Shown piece after piece: positions 24,201 through 37,900 of a stretch of DNA of 64,000 nucleotides. This stretch comes from Limnoperna fortunei (taxonomy: Eukaryota; Mollusca; Bivalvia; Mytilida; Modiolidae): the NCBI GenBank assembly GCA_944474755.1, contig OX104115.1:29868043-29932042 (forward strand). The letters are read 5' to 3'. Each line of letters opens with the position of its first letter. Within the stretch, counting starts at the first letter, position 1. The translations under genes and the position numbers were made by a program. Below the pieces are notes generated by a model. It was not told the DNA's origin. It did not search any database and worked only from the letters and a program-made list of their open reading frames with translations.

Positions 24201-27200
24201 TGATGCACGATCTGTAATCTCAGTGATTGTTTATTTCAGGACGACACGGATTAATATCAACGGACCATGCCGACAATTAATAAAAGACTTTTTTATTTTA
24301 TTTTAGTGGAATTTTACACTGTAAAATAATTACACGAGGCACGTAGCAGACGATGGAATACACAAAAAAGTGACGTCGGAAATTGTTTCAATTTGTTATT
24401 GTTTCAGGTAAAATGCAGTTCGGACAGTTAGAACAACTTGTTGACACACGATTTACACGGTCATTCACTGACGATGGCTGAAACGGACATCACGACAGAC
24501 GAAATTTACGTGGCTGGGGGGAGGGGTGGTCACGTGTTTCAATGTGGGATTTTAAGGATTTATTGACTCGTACACCTTACGGGGAGACATTTTTAGACTG
24601 AAATCGACATTCTAAAGCGAATGGCGAGGGTTTCAAACAGCTGGGATGCATCGTTTTTCGGGAAATTACGATTTTTACATAAAAAGTGGTGTTGGACTTG
24701 CACGACTGGTAACTTTTTATTGGTTGCGCCCAGCGATTTTCTACCTATCGACAATTCGAGGACATCGATCCCAGATGCAATCGGCGTCCATTTTATTGTA
24801 CCATTTTGTGTGCCTTAGGAGGAGATGTGATAACAACGTTTTCATGGGGGGGTCCCTGCCACGCCCTCATTTTTGACGGGGCGTGCTAACAGGGTGAATG
24901 GGAGAAAGCCCACGGGGTATCCATCACACCGCCAAATTTTCAGCTCGATCGGATAAGAAACTTTTTGGCAGCACTAAATTGAATTTTAGATCGGAAGAAA
25001 AGTAATAATAATATTAAAAGGACATTTGTTCAGTAGAACAAATGCACAGGAAGGTCTTTCCCTCGTTATCGTTTCTATAGGAAAAACTGGCGTTAAACGT
25101 TAAACAAGAGGCCCCAGAGGGTGAAAATCTATCATTTTACATCGTAATATACCCGTATACCCCCCCCCCCTCCGGGGGTTTCTATTCCATTGTTTCTAGA
25201 ACGGTCTAATTACAAAATTGAAGAAAAAAAAAGGGCCCGGCCCCTCCACCCCAGGGCCAGCATGATTTATTGTTTTTGACATGCTGCCCCTGGGTGGAGA
25301 GTTGGGCCCTTTTTGGGTTCATAGTTTTATATGCAACTATGGTTATATAAAAACCGGGAACCAGTTTTTTTGTTTATTTGTTTGTTTGTTTACTTTTCTG
25401 TTTTTAACTATATGTTTGGTATTTTAATGACTTTTCTTGACTTGTAGGGGAAGAGAAAGAGATTTATGGTAAAAGGCAAAGAACAGAACTGGCTGGAGTC
25501 ACGTGACATTGTTATATAATATCACGGAGATAGTTTTATTTTATCATTCTAGGGAGTTACGATGGTCTGAAAGGACATATATATGACATGATGCACGATC
25601 TGTAATCTCAGTGATTGTTTATTTCAGGACGACACGGATTAATATCAACGGACCATGCCGACAATTAATAAAAGACTTTTTTATTTTATTTTAGTGGAAT
25701 TTTACACTGTAAAATAATTACACGAGGCACGTAGCAGACGATGGAATACACAAAAAAGTGACGTCGGAAATTGTTTCAATTTGTTATTGTTTCAGGTAAA
25801 ATGCAGTTCGGACAGTTAGAACAACTTGTTGACACACGATTTACACGGTCATTCACTGACGATGGCTGAAACGGACATCACGACAGACGAAATTTACGTG
25901 GCTGGGGGGAGGGGTGGTCACGTGTTTCAATGTGGGATTTTAAGGATTTATTGACTCGTACACCTTACGGGGAGACATTTTTAGACTGAAATCGACATTC
26001 TAAAGCGAATGGCGAGGGTTTCAAACAGCTGGGATGCATCGTTTTTCGGGAAATTACGATTTTTACATAAAAAGTGGTGTTGGACTTGCACGACTGGTAA
26101 CTTTTTATTGGTTGCGCCCAGCGATTTTCTACCTATCGACAATTCGAGGACATCGATCCCAGATGCAATCGGCGTCCATTTTATTGTACCATTTTGTGTG
26201 CCTTAGGAGGAGATGTGATAACAACGTTTTCATGGGGGGTCCCTGCCACGCCCTCATTTTTGACGGGGCGTGCTAACAGGGTGAATGGGAGAAAGCCCAC
26301 GGGGTATCCATCACACCGCCAAATTTTCAGCTCGATCGGATAAGAAACTTTTTGGCAGCACTAAATTGAATTTTAGATCGGAAGAAAAGTAATAATAATA
26401 TTAAAAGGACATTTGTTCAGTAGAACAAATGCACAGGAAGGTCTTTCCCTCGTTATCGTTTCTATAGGAAAAAACTGGCGTTAAACGTTAAACAAGAGGC
26501 CCCAGAGGGTGAAAATCTATCATTTTACATCGTAATATACCCGTATACCCCCCCCCCTCCGGGGGTTTCTATTCCATTGTTTCTAGAACGGTCTAATTAC
26601 AAAATTGAAGAAAAAAAAAAGGGCCCGGCCCCTCCACCCCAGGGCCAGCATGATTTATTGTTTTTGACATGCTGCCCCTGGGTGGAGAGTTGGGCCCTTT
26701 TTGGGTTCATAGTTTTATATGCAACTATGGTTATATAAAAACCGGGAACCAGTTTTTTTGTTTATTTGTTTGTTTGTTTACTTTTCTGTTTTTAACTATA
26801 TGTTTGGTATTTTAATGACTTTTCTTGACTTGTAGGGGAAGAGAAAGAGATTTATGGTAAAAGGCAAAGAACAGAACTGGCTGGAGTCACGTGACATTGT
26901 TATATAATATCACGGAGATAGTTTTATTTTATCATTCTAGGGAGTTACGATGGTCTGAAAGGACATATATATGACATGATGCACGATCTGTAATCTCAGT
27001 GATTGTTTATTTCAGGACGACACGGATTAATATCAACGGACCATGCCGACAATTAATAAAAGACTTTTTTATTTTATTTTAGTGGAATTTTACACTGTAA
27101 AATAATTACACGAGGCACGTAGCAGACGATGGAATACACAAAAAAGTGACGTCGGAAATTGTTTCAATTTGTTATTGTTTCAGGTAAAATGCAGTTCGGA

Positions 27201-28708
27201 CAGTTAGAACAACTTGTTGACACACGATTTACACGGTCATTCACTGACGATGGCTGAAACGGACATCACGACAGACGAAATTTACGTGGCTGGGGGGAGG
27301 GGTGGTCACGTGTTTCAATGTGGGATTTTAAGGATTTATTGACTCGTACACCTTACGGGGAGACATTTTTAGACTGAAATCGACATTCTAAAGCGAATGG
27401 CGAGGGTTTCAAACAGCTGGGATGCATCGTTTTTCGGGAAATTACGATTTTTACATAAAAAGTGGTGTTGGACTTGCACGACTGGTAACTTTTTATTGGT
27501 TGCGCCCAGCGATTTTCTACCTATCGACAATTCGAGGACATCGATCCCAGATGCAATCGGCGTCCATTTTATTGTACCATTTTGTGTGCCTTAGGAGGAG
27601 ATGTGATAACAACGTTTTCATGGGGGGTCCCTGCCACGCCCTCATTTTTGACGGGGCGTGCTAACAGGGTGAATGGGAGAAAGCCACGGGGTATCCATCA
27701 CACCGCCAAATTTTCAGCTCGATCGGATAAGAAACTTTTTGGCAGCACTAAATTGAATTTTAGATCGGAAGAAAAGTAATAATAATATTAAAAGGACATT
27801 TGTTCAGTAGAACAAATGCACAGGAAGGTCTTTCCCTCGTTATCGTTTCTATAGGAAAAACTGGCGTTAAACGTTAAACAAGAGGCCCCAGAGGGTGAAA
27901 ATCTATCATTTTACATCGTAATATACCCGTATACCCCCCCCCCCCCCCGGGGGTTTCTATTCCATTGTTTCTAGAACGGTCTAATTACAAAATTGAAGAA
28001 AAAAAAAGGGCCCGGCCCCTCCACCCCAGGGCCAGCATGATTTATTGTTTTTGACATGCTGCCCCTGGGTGGAGAGTTGGGCCCTTTTTGGGTTCATAGT
28101 TTTATATGCAACTATGGTTATATAAAAACCGGGAACCAGTTTTTTTGTTTATTTGTTTGTTTGTTTACTTTTCTGTTTTTAACTATATGTTTGGTATTTT
28201 AATGACTTTTCTTGACTTGTAGGGGAAGAGAAAGAGATTTATGGTAAAAGGCAAAGAACAGAACTGGCTGGAGTCACGTGACATTGTTATATAATATCAC
28301 GGAGATAGTTTTATTTTATCATTCTAGGGAGTTACGATGGTCTGAAAGGACATATATATGACATGATGCACGATCTGTAATCTCAGTGATTGTTTATTTC
28401 AGGACGACACGGATTAATATCAACGGACCATGCCGACAATTAATAAAAGACTTTTTTATTTTATTTTAGTGGAATTTTACACTGTAAAATAATTACACGA
28501 GGCACGTAGCAGACGATGGAATACACAAAAAAGTGACGTCGGAAATTGTTTCAATTTGTTATTGTTTCAGGTAAAATGCAGTTCGGACAGTTAGAACAAC
28601 TTGTTGACACACGATTTACACGGTCATTCACTGACGATGGCTGAAACGGACATCACGACAGACGAAATTTACGTGGCTGGGGGGAGGGGTGGTCACGTGT
28701 TTCAATGT

Positions 28709-28908
28709 NNNNNNNNNNNNNNNNNNNNNNNNNNNNNNNNNNNNNNNNNNNNNNNNNNNNNNNNNNNNNNNNNNNNNNNNNNNNNNNNNNNNNNNNNNNN
28801 NNNNNNNNNNNNNNNNNNNNNNNNNNNNNNNNNNNNNNNNNNNNNNNNNNNNNNNNNNNNNNNNNNNNNNNNNNNNNNNNNNNNNNNNNNNNNNNNNNNN
28901 NNNNNNNN
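28709..28908. other. Assembly gap of exactly 200 N
   Basis: Two hundred Ns separate + oriented units on the left from - oriented units on the right. The left contig ends 922 nt into a unit and the right contig starts at unit nt 383 read backwards, so the sequences do not meet in phase. A round 200 is a fixed scaffolding placeholder, so the true distance is unknown. Confidence 0.98.
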
Positions 28909-31900
28909 AGTAAACAAACAAACAAATAAACAAAAAAACTGGTTCCCGGTTTTTATATAACCATAGTTGCATATAAAACTATGAACCCAAAAAGGGCCCA
29001 ACTCTCCACCCAGGGGCAGCATGTCAAAAACAATAAATCATGCTGGCCCTGGGGTGGAGGGGCCGGGCCCTTTTTTTTTCTTCAATTTTGTAATTAGACC
29101 GTTCTAGAAACAATGGAATAGAAACCCCCGGAGGGGGGGGGGGGTATACGGGTATATTACGATGTAAAATGATAGATTTTCACCCTCTGGGGCCTCTTGT
29201 TTAACGTTTAACGCCAGTTTTTCCTATAGAAACGATAACGAGGGAAAGACCTTCCTGTGCATTTGTTCTACTGAACAAATGTCCTTTTAATATTATTATT
29301 ACTTTTCTTCCGATCTAAAATTCAATTTAGTGCTGCCAAAAAGTTTCTTATCCGATCGAGCTGAAAATTTGGCGGTGTGATGGATACCCCGTGGGCTTTC
29401 TCCCATTCACCCTGTTAGCACGCCCCGTCAAAAATGAGGGCGTGGCAGGGACCCCCCATGAAAACGTTGTTATCACATCTCCTCCTAAGGCACACAAAAT
29501 GGTACAATAAAATGGACGCCGATTGCATCTGGGATCGATGTCCTCGAATTGTCGATAGGTAGAAAATCGCTGGGCGCAACCAATAAAAAGTTACCAGTCG
29601 TGCAAGTCCAACACCACTTTTTATGTAAAAATCGTAATTTCCCGAAAAACGATGCATCCCAGCTGTTTGAAACCCTCGCCATTCGCTTTAGAATGTCGAT
29701 TTCAGTCTAAAAATGTCTCCCCGTAAGGTGTACGAGTCAATAAATCCTTAAAATCCCACATTGAAACACGTGACCACCCCTCCCCCCAGCCACGTAAATT
29801 TCGTCTGTCGTGATGTCCGTTTCAGCCATCGTCAGTGAATGACCGTGTAAATCGTGTGTCAACAAGTTGTTCTAACTGTCCGAACTGCATTTTACCTGAA
29901 ACAATAACAAATTGAAACAATTTCCGACGTCACTTTTTTGTGTATTCCATCGTCTGCTACGTGCCTCGTGTAATTATTTTACAGTGTAAAATTCCACTAA
30001 AATAAAATAAAAAAGTCTTTTATTAATTGTCGGCATGGTCCGTTGATATTAATCCGTGTCGTCCTGAAATAAACAATCACTGAGATTACAGATCGTGCAT
30101 CATGTCATATATATGTCCTTTCAGACCATCGTAACTCCCTAGAATGATAAAATAAAACTATCTCCGTGATATTATATAACAATGTCACGTGACTCCAGCC
30201 AGTTCTGTTCTTTGCCTTTTACCATAAATCTCTTTCTCTTCCCCTACAAGTCAAGAAAAGTCATTAAAATACCAAACATATAGTTAAAAACAGAAAAGTA
30301 AACAAACAAACAAATAAACAAAAAAACTGGTTCCCGGTTTTTATATAACCATAGTTGCATATAAAACTATGAACCCAAAAAGGGCCCAACTCTCCACCCA
30401 GGGGCAGCATGTCAAAAACAATAAATCATGCTGGCCCTGGGGTGGAGGGGCCGGGCCCTTTTTTTTTCTTCAATTTTGTAATTAGACCGTTCTAGAAACA
30501 ATGGAATAGAAACCCCCGGAGGGGGGGGGGGGTATACGGGTATATTACGATGTAAAATGATAGATTTTCACCCTCTGGGGCCTCTTGTTTAACGTTTAAC
30601 GCCAGTTTTTCCTATAGAAACGATAACGAGGGAAAGACCTTCCTGTGCATTTGTTCTACTGAACAAATGTCCTTTTAATATTATTATTACTTTTCTTCCG
30701 ATCTAAAATTCAATTTAGTGCTGCCAAAAAGTTTCTTATCCGATCGAGCTGAAAATTTGGCGGTGTGATGGATACCCCGTGGGCTTTCTCCCATTCACCC
30801 TGTTAGCACGCCCCGTCAAAAATGAGGGCGTGGCAGGGACCCCCCATGAAAACGTTGTTATCACATCTCCTCCTAAGGCACACAAAATGGTACAATAAAA
30901 TGGACGCCGATTGCATCTGGGATCGATGTCCTCGAATTGTCGATAGGTAGAAAATCGCTGGGCGCAACCAATAAAAAGTTACCAGTCGTGCAAGTCCAAC
31001 ACCACTTTTTATGTAAAAATCGTAATTTCCCGAAAAACGATGCATCCCAGCTGTTTGAAACCCTCGCCATTCGCTTTAGAATGTCGATTTCAGTCTAAAA
31101 ATGTCTCCCCGTAAGGTGTACGAGTCAATAAATCCTTAAAATCCCACATTGAAACACGTGACCACCCCTCCCCCCAGCCACGTAAATTTCGTCTGTCGTG
31201 ATGTCCGTTTCAGCCATCGTCAGTGAATGACCGTGTAAATCGTGTGTCAACAAGTTGTTCTAACTGTCCGAACTGCATTTTACCTGAAACAATAACAAAT
31301 TGAAACAATTTCCGACGTCACTTTTTTGTGTATTCCATCGTCTGCTACGTGCCTCGTGTAATTATTTTACAGTGTAAAATTCCACTAAAATAAAATAAAA
31401 AAGTCTTTTATTAATTGTCGGCATGGTCCGTTGATATTAATCCGTGTCGTCCTGAAATAAACAATCACTGAGATTACAGATCGTGCATCATGTCATATAT
31501 ATGTCCTTTCAGACCATCGTAACTCCCTAGAATGATAAAATAAAACTATCTCCGTGATATTATATAACAATGTCACGTGACTCCAGCCAGTTCTGTTCTT
31601 TGCCTTTTACCATAAATCTCTTTCTCTTCCCCTACAAGTCAAGAAAAGTCATTAAAATACCAAACATATAGTTAAAAACAGAAAAGTAAACAAACAAACA
31701 AATAAACAAAAAAACTGGTTCCCGGTTTTTATATAACCATAGTTGCATATAAAACTATGAACCCAAAAAGGGCCCAACTCTCCACCCAGGGGCAGCATGT
31801 CAAAAACAATAAATCATGCTGGCCCTGGGGTGGAGGGGCCGGGCCCTTTTTTTTTCTTCAATTTTGTAATTAGACCGTTCTAGAAACAATGGAATAGAAA

Positions 31901-34900
31901 CCCCCGGAGGGGGGGGGGGGGTATACGGGTATATTACGATGTAAAATGATAGATTTTCACCCTCTGGGGCCTCTTGTTTAACGTTTAACGCCAGTTTTTC
32001 CTATAGAAACGATAACGAGGGAAAGACCTTCCTGTGCATTTGTTCTACTGAACAAATGTCCTTTTAATATTATTATTACTTTTCTTCCGATCTAAAATTC
32101 AATTTAGTGCTGCCAAAAAGTTTCTTATCCGATCGAGCTGAAAATTTGGCGGTGTGATGGATACCCCGTGGGCTTTCTCCCATTCACCCTGTTAGCACGC
32201 CCCGTCAAAAATGAGGGCGTGGCAGGGACCCCCCATGAAAACGTTGTTATCACATCTCCTCCTAAGGCACACAAAATGGTACAATAAAATGGACGCCGAT
32301 TGCATCTGGGATCGATGTCCTCGAATTGTCGATAGGTAGAAAATCGCTGGGCGCAACCAATAAAAAGTTACCAGTCGTGCAAGTCCAACACCACTTTTTA
32401 TGTAAAAATCGTAATTTCCCGAAAAACGATGCATCCCAGCTGTTTGAAACCCTCGCCATTCGCTTTAGAATGTCGATTTCAGTCTAAAAATGTCTCCCCG
32501 TAAGGTGTACGAGTCAATAAATCCTTAAAATCCCACATTGAAACACGTGACCACCCCTCCCCCCAGCCACGTAAATTTCGTCTGTCGTGATGTCCGTTTC
32601 AGCCATCGTCAGTGAATGACCGTGTAAATCGTGTGTCAACAAGTTGTTCTAACTGTCCGAACTGCATTTTACCTGAAACAATAACAAATTGAAACAATTT
32701 CCGACGTCACTTTTTTGTGTATTCCATCGTCTGCTACGTGCCTCGTGTAATTATTTTACAGTGTAAAATTCCACTAAAATAAAATAAAAAAGTCTTTTAT
32801 TAATTGTCGGCATGGTCCGTTGATATTAATCCGTGTCGTCCTGAAATAAACAATCACTGAGATTACAGATCGTGCATCATGTCATATATATGTCCTTTCA
32901 GACCATCGTAACTCCCTAGAATGATAAAATAAAACTATCTCCGTGATATTATATAACAATGTCACGTGACTCCAGCCAGTTCTGTTCTTTGCCTTTTACC
33001 ATAAATCTCTTTCTCTTCCCCTACAAGTCAAGAAAAGTCATTAAAATACCAAACATATAGTTAAAAACAGAAAAGTAAACAAACAAACAAATAAACAAAA
33101 AAACTGGTTCCCGGTTTTTATATAACCATAGTTGCATATAAAACTATGAACCCAAAAAGGGCCCAACTCTCCACCCAGGGGCAGCATGTCAAAAACAATA
33201 AATCATGCTGGCCCTGGGGTGGAGGGGCCGGGCCCTTTTTTTTTCTTCAATTTTGTAATTAGACCGTTCTAGAAACAATGGAATAGAAACCCCCGGAGGG
33301 GGGGGGGGTGGTATACGGGTATATTACGATGTAAAATGATAGATTTTCACCCTCTGGGGCCTCTTGTTTAACGTTTAACGCCAGTTTTTCCTATAGAAAC
33401 GATAACGAGGGAAAGACCTTCCTGTGCATTTGTTCTACTGAACAAATGTCCTTTTAATATTATTATTACTTTTCTTCCGATCTAAAATTCAATTTAGTGC
33501 TGCCAAAAAGTTTCTTATCCGATCGAGCTGAAAATTTGGCGGTGTGATGGATACCCCGTGGGCTTTCTCCCATTCACCCTGTTAGCACGCCCCGTCAAAA
33601 ATGAGGGCGTGGCAGGGACCCCCCATGAAAACGTTGTTATCACATCTCCTCCTAAGGCACACAAAATGGTACAATAAAATGGACGCCGATTGCATCTGGG
33701 ATCGATGTCCTCGAATTGTCGATAGGTAGAAAATCGCTGGGCGCAACCAATAAAAAGTTACCAGTCGTGCAAGTCCAACACCACTTTTTATGTAAAAATC
33801 GTAATTTCCCGAAAAACGATGCATCCCAGCTGTTTGAAACCCTCGCCATTCGCTTTAGAATGTCGATTTCAGTCTAAAAATGTCTCCCCGTAAGGTGTAC
33901 GAGTCAATAAATCCTTAAAATCCCACATTGAAACACGTGACCACCCCTCCCCCCAGCCACGTAAATTTCGTCTGTCGTGATGTCCGTTTCAGCCATCGTC
34001 AGTGAATGACCGTGTAAATCGTGTGTCAACAAGTTGTTCTAACTGTCCGAACTGCATTTTACCTGAAACAATAACAAATTGAAACAATTTCCGACGTCAC
34101 TTTTTTGTGTATTCCATCGTCTGCTACGTGCCTCGTGTAATTATTTTACAGTGTAAAATTCCACTAAAATAAAATAAAAAAGTCTTTTATTAATTGTCGG
34201 CATGGTCCGTTGATATTAATCCGTGTCGTCCTGAAATAAACAATCACTGAGATTACAGATCGTGCATCATGTCATATATATGTCCTTTCAGACCATCGTA
34301 ACTCCCTAGAATGATAAAATAAAACTATCTCCGTGATATTATATAACAATGTCACGTGACTCCAGCCAGTTCTGTTCTTTGCCTTTTACCATAAATCTCT
34401 TTCTCTTCCCCTACAAGTCAAGAAAAGTCATTAAAATACCAAACATATAGTTAAAAACAGAAAAGTAAACAAACAAACAAATAAACAAAAAAACTGGTTC
34501 CCGGTTTTTATATAACCATAGTTGCATATAAAACTATGAACCCAAAAAGGGCCCAACTCTCCACCCAGGGGCAGCATGTCAAAAACAATAAATCATGCTG
34601 GCCCTGGGGTGGAGGGGCCGGGCCCTTTTTTTTTCTTCAATTTTGTAATTAGACCGTTCTAGAAACAATGGAATAGAAACCCCCGGAGGGGGGGGGGGGT
34701 ATACGGGTATATTACGATGTAAAATGATAGATTTTCACCCTCTGGGGCCTCTTGTTTAACGTTTAACGCCAGTTTTTCCTATAGAAACGATAACGAGGGA
34801 AAGACCTTCCTGTGCATTTGTTCTACTGAACAAATGTCCTTTTAATATTATTATTACTTTTCTTCCGATCTAAAATTCAATTTAGTGCTGCCAAAAAGTT

Positions 34901-37900
34901 TCTTATCCGATCGAGCTGAAAATTTGGCGGTGTGATGGATACCCCGTGGGCTTTCTCCCATTCACCCTGTTAGCACGCCCCGTCAAAAATGAGGGCGTGG
35001 CAGGGACCCCCCATGAAAACGTTGTTATCACATCTCCTCCTAAGGCACACAAAATGGTACAATAAAATGGACGCCGATTGCATCTGGGATCGATGTCCTC
35101 GAATTGTCGATAGGTAGAAAATCGCTGGGCGCAACCAATAAAAAGTTACCAGTCGTGCAAGTCCAACACCACTTTTTATGTAAAAATCGTAATTTCCCGA
35201 AAAACGATGCATCCCAGCTGTTTGAAACCCTCGCCATTCGCTTTAGAATGTCGATTTCAGTCTAAAAATGTCTCCCCGTAAGGTGTACGAGTCAATAAAT
35301 CCTTAAAATCCCACATTGAAACACGTGACCACCCCTCCCCCCAGCCACGTAAATTTCGTCTGTCGTGATGTCCGTTTCAGCCATCGTCAGTGAATGACCG
35401 TGTAAATCGTGTGTCAACAAGTTGTTCTAACTGTCCGAACTGCATTTTACCTGAAACAATAACAAATTGAAACAATTTCCGACGTCACTTTTTTGTGTAT
35501 TCCATCGTCTGCTACGTGCCTCGTGTAATTATTTTACAGTGTAAAATTCCACTAAAATAAAATAAAAAAGTCTTTTATTAATTGTCGGCATGGTCCGTTG
35601 ATATTAATCCGTGTCGTCCTGAAATAAACAATCACTGAGATTACAGATCGTGCATCATGTCATATATATGTCCTTTCAGACCATCGTAACTCCCTAGAAT
35701 GATAAAATAAAACTATCTCCGTGATATTATATAACAATGTCACGTGACTCCAGCCAGTTCTGTTCTTTGCCTTTTACCATAAATCTCTTTCTCTTCCCCT
35801 ACAAGTCAAGAAAAGTCATTAAAATACCAAACATATAGTTAAAAACAGAAAAGTAAACAAACAAACAAATAAACAAAAAAACTGGTTCCCGGTTTTTATA
35901 TAACCATAGTTGCATATAAAACTATGAACCCAAAAAGGGCCCAACTCTCCACCCAGGGGCAGCATGTCAAAAACAATAAATCATGCTGGCCCTGGGGTGG
36001 AGGGGCCGGGCCCTTTTTTTTTCTTCAATTTTGTAATTAGACCGTTCTAGAAACAATGGAATAGAAACCCCCGGAGGGGGGGGGGGGTATACGGGTATAT
36101 TACGATGTAAAATGATAGATTTTCACCCTCTGGGGCCTCTTGTTTAACGTTTAACGCCAGTTTTTCCTATAGAAACGATAACGAGGGAAAGACCTTCCTG
36201 TGCATTTGTTCTACTGAACAAATGTCCTTTTAATATTATTATTACTTTTCTTCCGATCTAAAATTCAATTTAGTGCTGCCAAAAAGTTTCTTATCCGATC
36301 GAGCTGAAAATTTGGCGGTGTGATGGATACCCCGTGGGCTTTCTCCCATTCACCCTGTTAGCACGCCCCGTCAAAAATGAGGGCGTGGCAGGGACCCCCC
36401 ATGAAAACGTTGTTATCACATCTCCTCCTAAGGCACACAAAATGGTACAATAAAATGGACGCCGATTGCATCTGGGATCGATGTCCTCGAATTGTCGATA
36501 GGTAGAAAATCGCTGGGCGCAACCAATAAAAAGTTACCAGTCGTGCAAGTCCAACACCACTTTTTATGTAAAAATCGTAATTTCCCGAAAAACGATGCAT
36601 CCCAGCTGTTTGAAACCCTCGCCATTCGCTTTAGAATGTCGATTTCAGTCTAAAAATGTCTCCCCGTAAGGTGTACGAGTCAATAAATCCTTAAAATCCC
36701 ACATTGAAACACGTGACCACCCCTCCCCCCAGCCACGTAAATTTCGTCTGTCGTGATGTCCGTTTCAGCCATCGTCAGTGAATGACCGTGTAAATCGTGT
36801 GTCAACAAGTTGTTCTAACTGTCCGAACTGCATTTTACCTGAAACAATAACAAATTGAAACAATTTCCGACGTCACTTTTTTGTGTATTCCATCGTCTGC
36901 TACGTGCCTCGTGTAATTATTTTACAGTGTAAAATTCCACTAAAATAAAATAAAAAAGTCTTTTATTAATTGTCGGCATGGTCCGTTGATATTAATCCGT
37001 GTCGTCCTGAAATAAACAATCACTGAGATTACAGATCGTGCATCATGTCATATATATGTCCTTTCAGACCATCGTAACTCCCTAGAATGATAAAATAAAA
37101 CTATCTCCGTGATATTATATAACAATGTCACGTGACTCCAGCCAGTTCTGTTCTTTGCCTTTTACCATAAATCTCTTTCTCTTCCCCTACAAGTCAAGAA
37201 AAGTCATTAAAATACCAAACATATAGTTAAAAACAGAAAAGTAAACAAACAAACAAATAAACAAAAAAACTGGTTCCCGGTTTTTATATAACCATAGTTG
37301 CATATAAAACTATGAACCCAAAAAGGGCCCAACTCTCCACCCAGGGGCAGCATGTCAAAAACAATAAATCATGCTGGCCCTGGGGTGGAGGGGCCGGGCC
37401 CTTTTTTTTTCTTCAATTTTGTAATTAGACCGTTCTAGAAACAATGGAATAGAAACCCCCGGAGGGGGGGGGGGGTATACGGGTATATTACGATGTAAAA
37501 TGATAGATTTTCACCCTCTGGGGCCTCTTGTTTAACGTTTAACGCCAGTTTTTCCTATAGAAACGATAACGAGGGAAAGACCTTCCTGTGCATTTGTTCT
37601 ACTGAACAAATGTCCTTTTAATATTATTATTACTTTTCTTCCGATCTAAAATTCAATTTAGTGCTGCCAAAAAGTTTCTTATCCGATCGAGCTGAAAATT
37701 TGGCGGTGTGATGGATACCCCGTGGGCTTTCTCCCATTCACCCTGTTAGCACGCCCCGTCAAAAATGAGGGCGTGGCAGGGACCCCCCATGAAAACGTTG
37801 TTATCACATCTCCTCCTAAGGCACACAAAATGGTACAATAAAATGGACGCCGATTGCATCTGGGATCGATGTCCTCGAATTGTCGATAGGTAGAAAATCG

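Larger units (their letters stand above)
2800..28708 (+). repeat. 1388-bp satellite array A, + orientation, 18 full units plus a truncated 19th
   Basis: Unit starts (at ATTAAAAGGAC): 2800, 4188, 5576, 6964, 8350, 9738, 11125, 12513, 13900, 15288, 16676, 18064, 19451, 20838, 22227, 23618, 25013, 26400 and 27787. The last unit stops at the N gap after 922 bp. Lengths are 1386-1395 bp, and nearly all of the difference lies in a C tract of 10-18 nt. Other differences are isolated single-base changes. Each unit holds, in order, a 9-bp-stem hairpin, an AAGGTCTTTCCC border, the C tract, a 77-bp GC-rich hairpin, a TATA-like box, a TTTG-rich tract, a GTCACGTGAC palindrome, about 900 bp of mixed sequence and an A-rich/AAT end. 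I do not recognise the family. No snRNA, 5S rRNA, tRNA or histone sequence was found in it. Confidence 0.97.

Noticed and set aside
28601..29022. Several ORFs running through the N gap
   Set aside because: They are artefacts of translating Ns.
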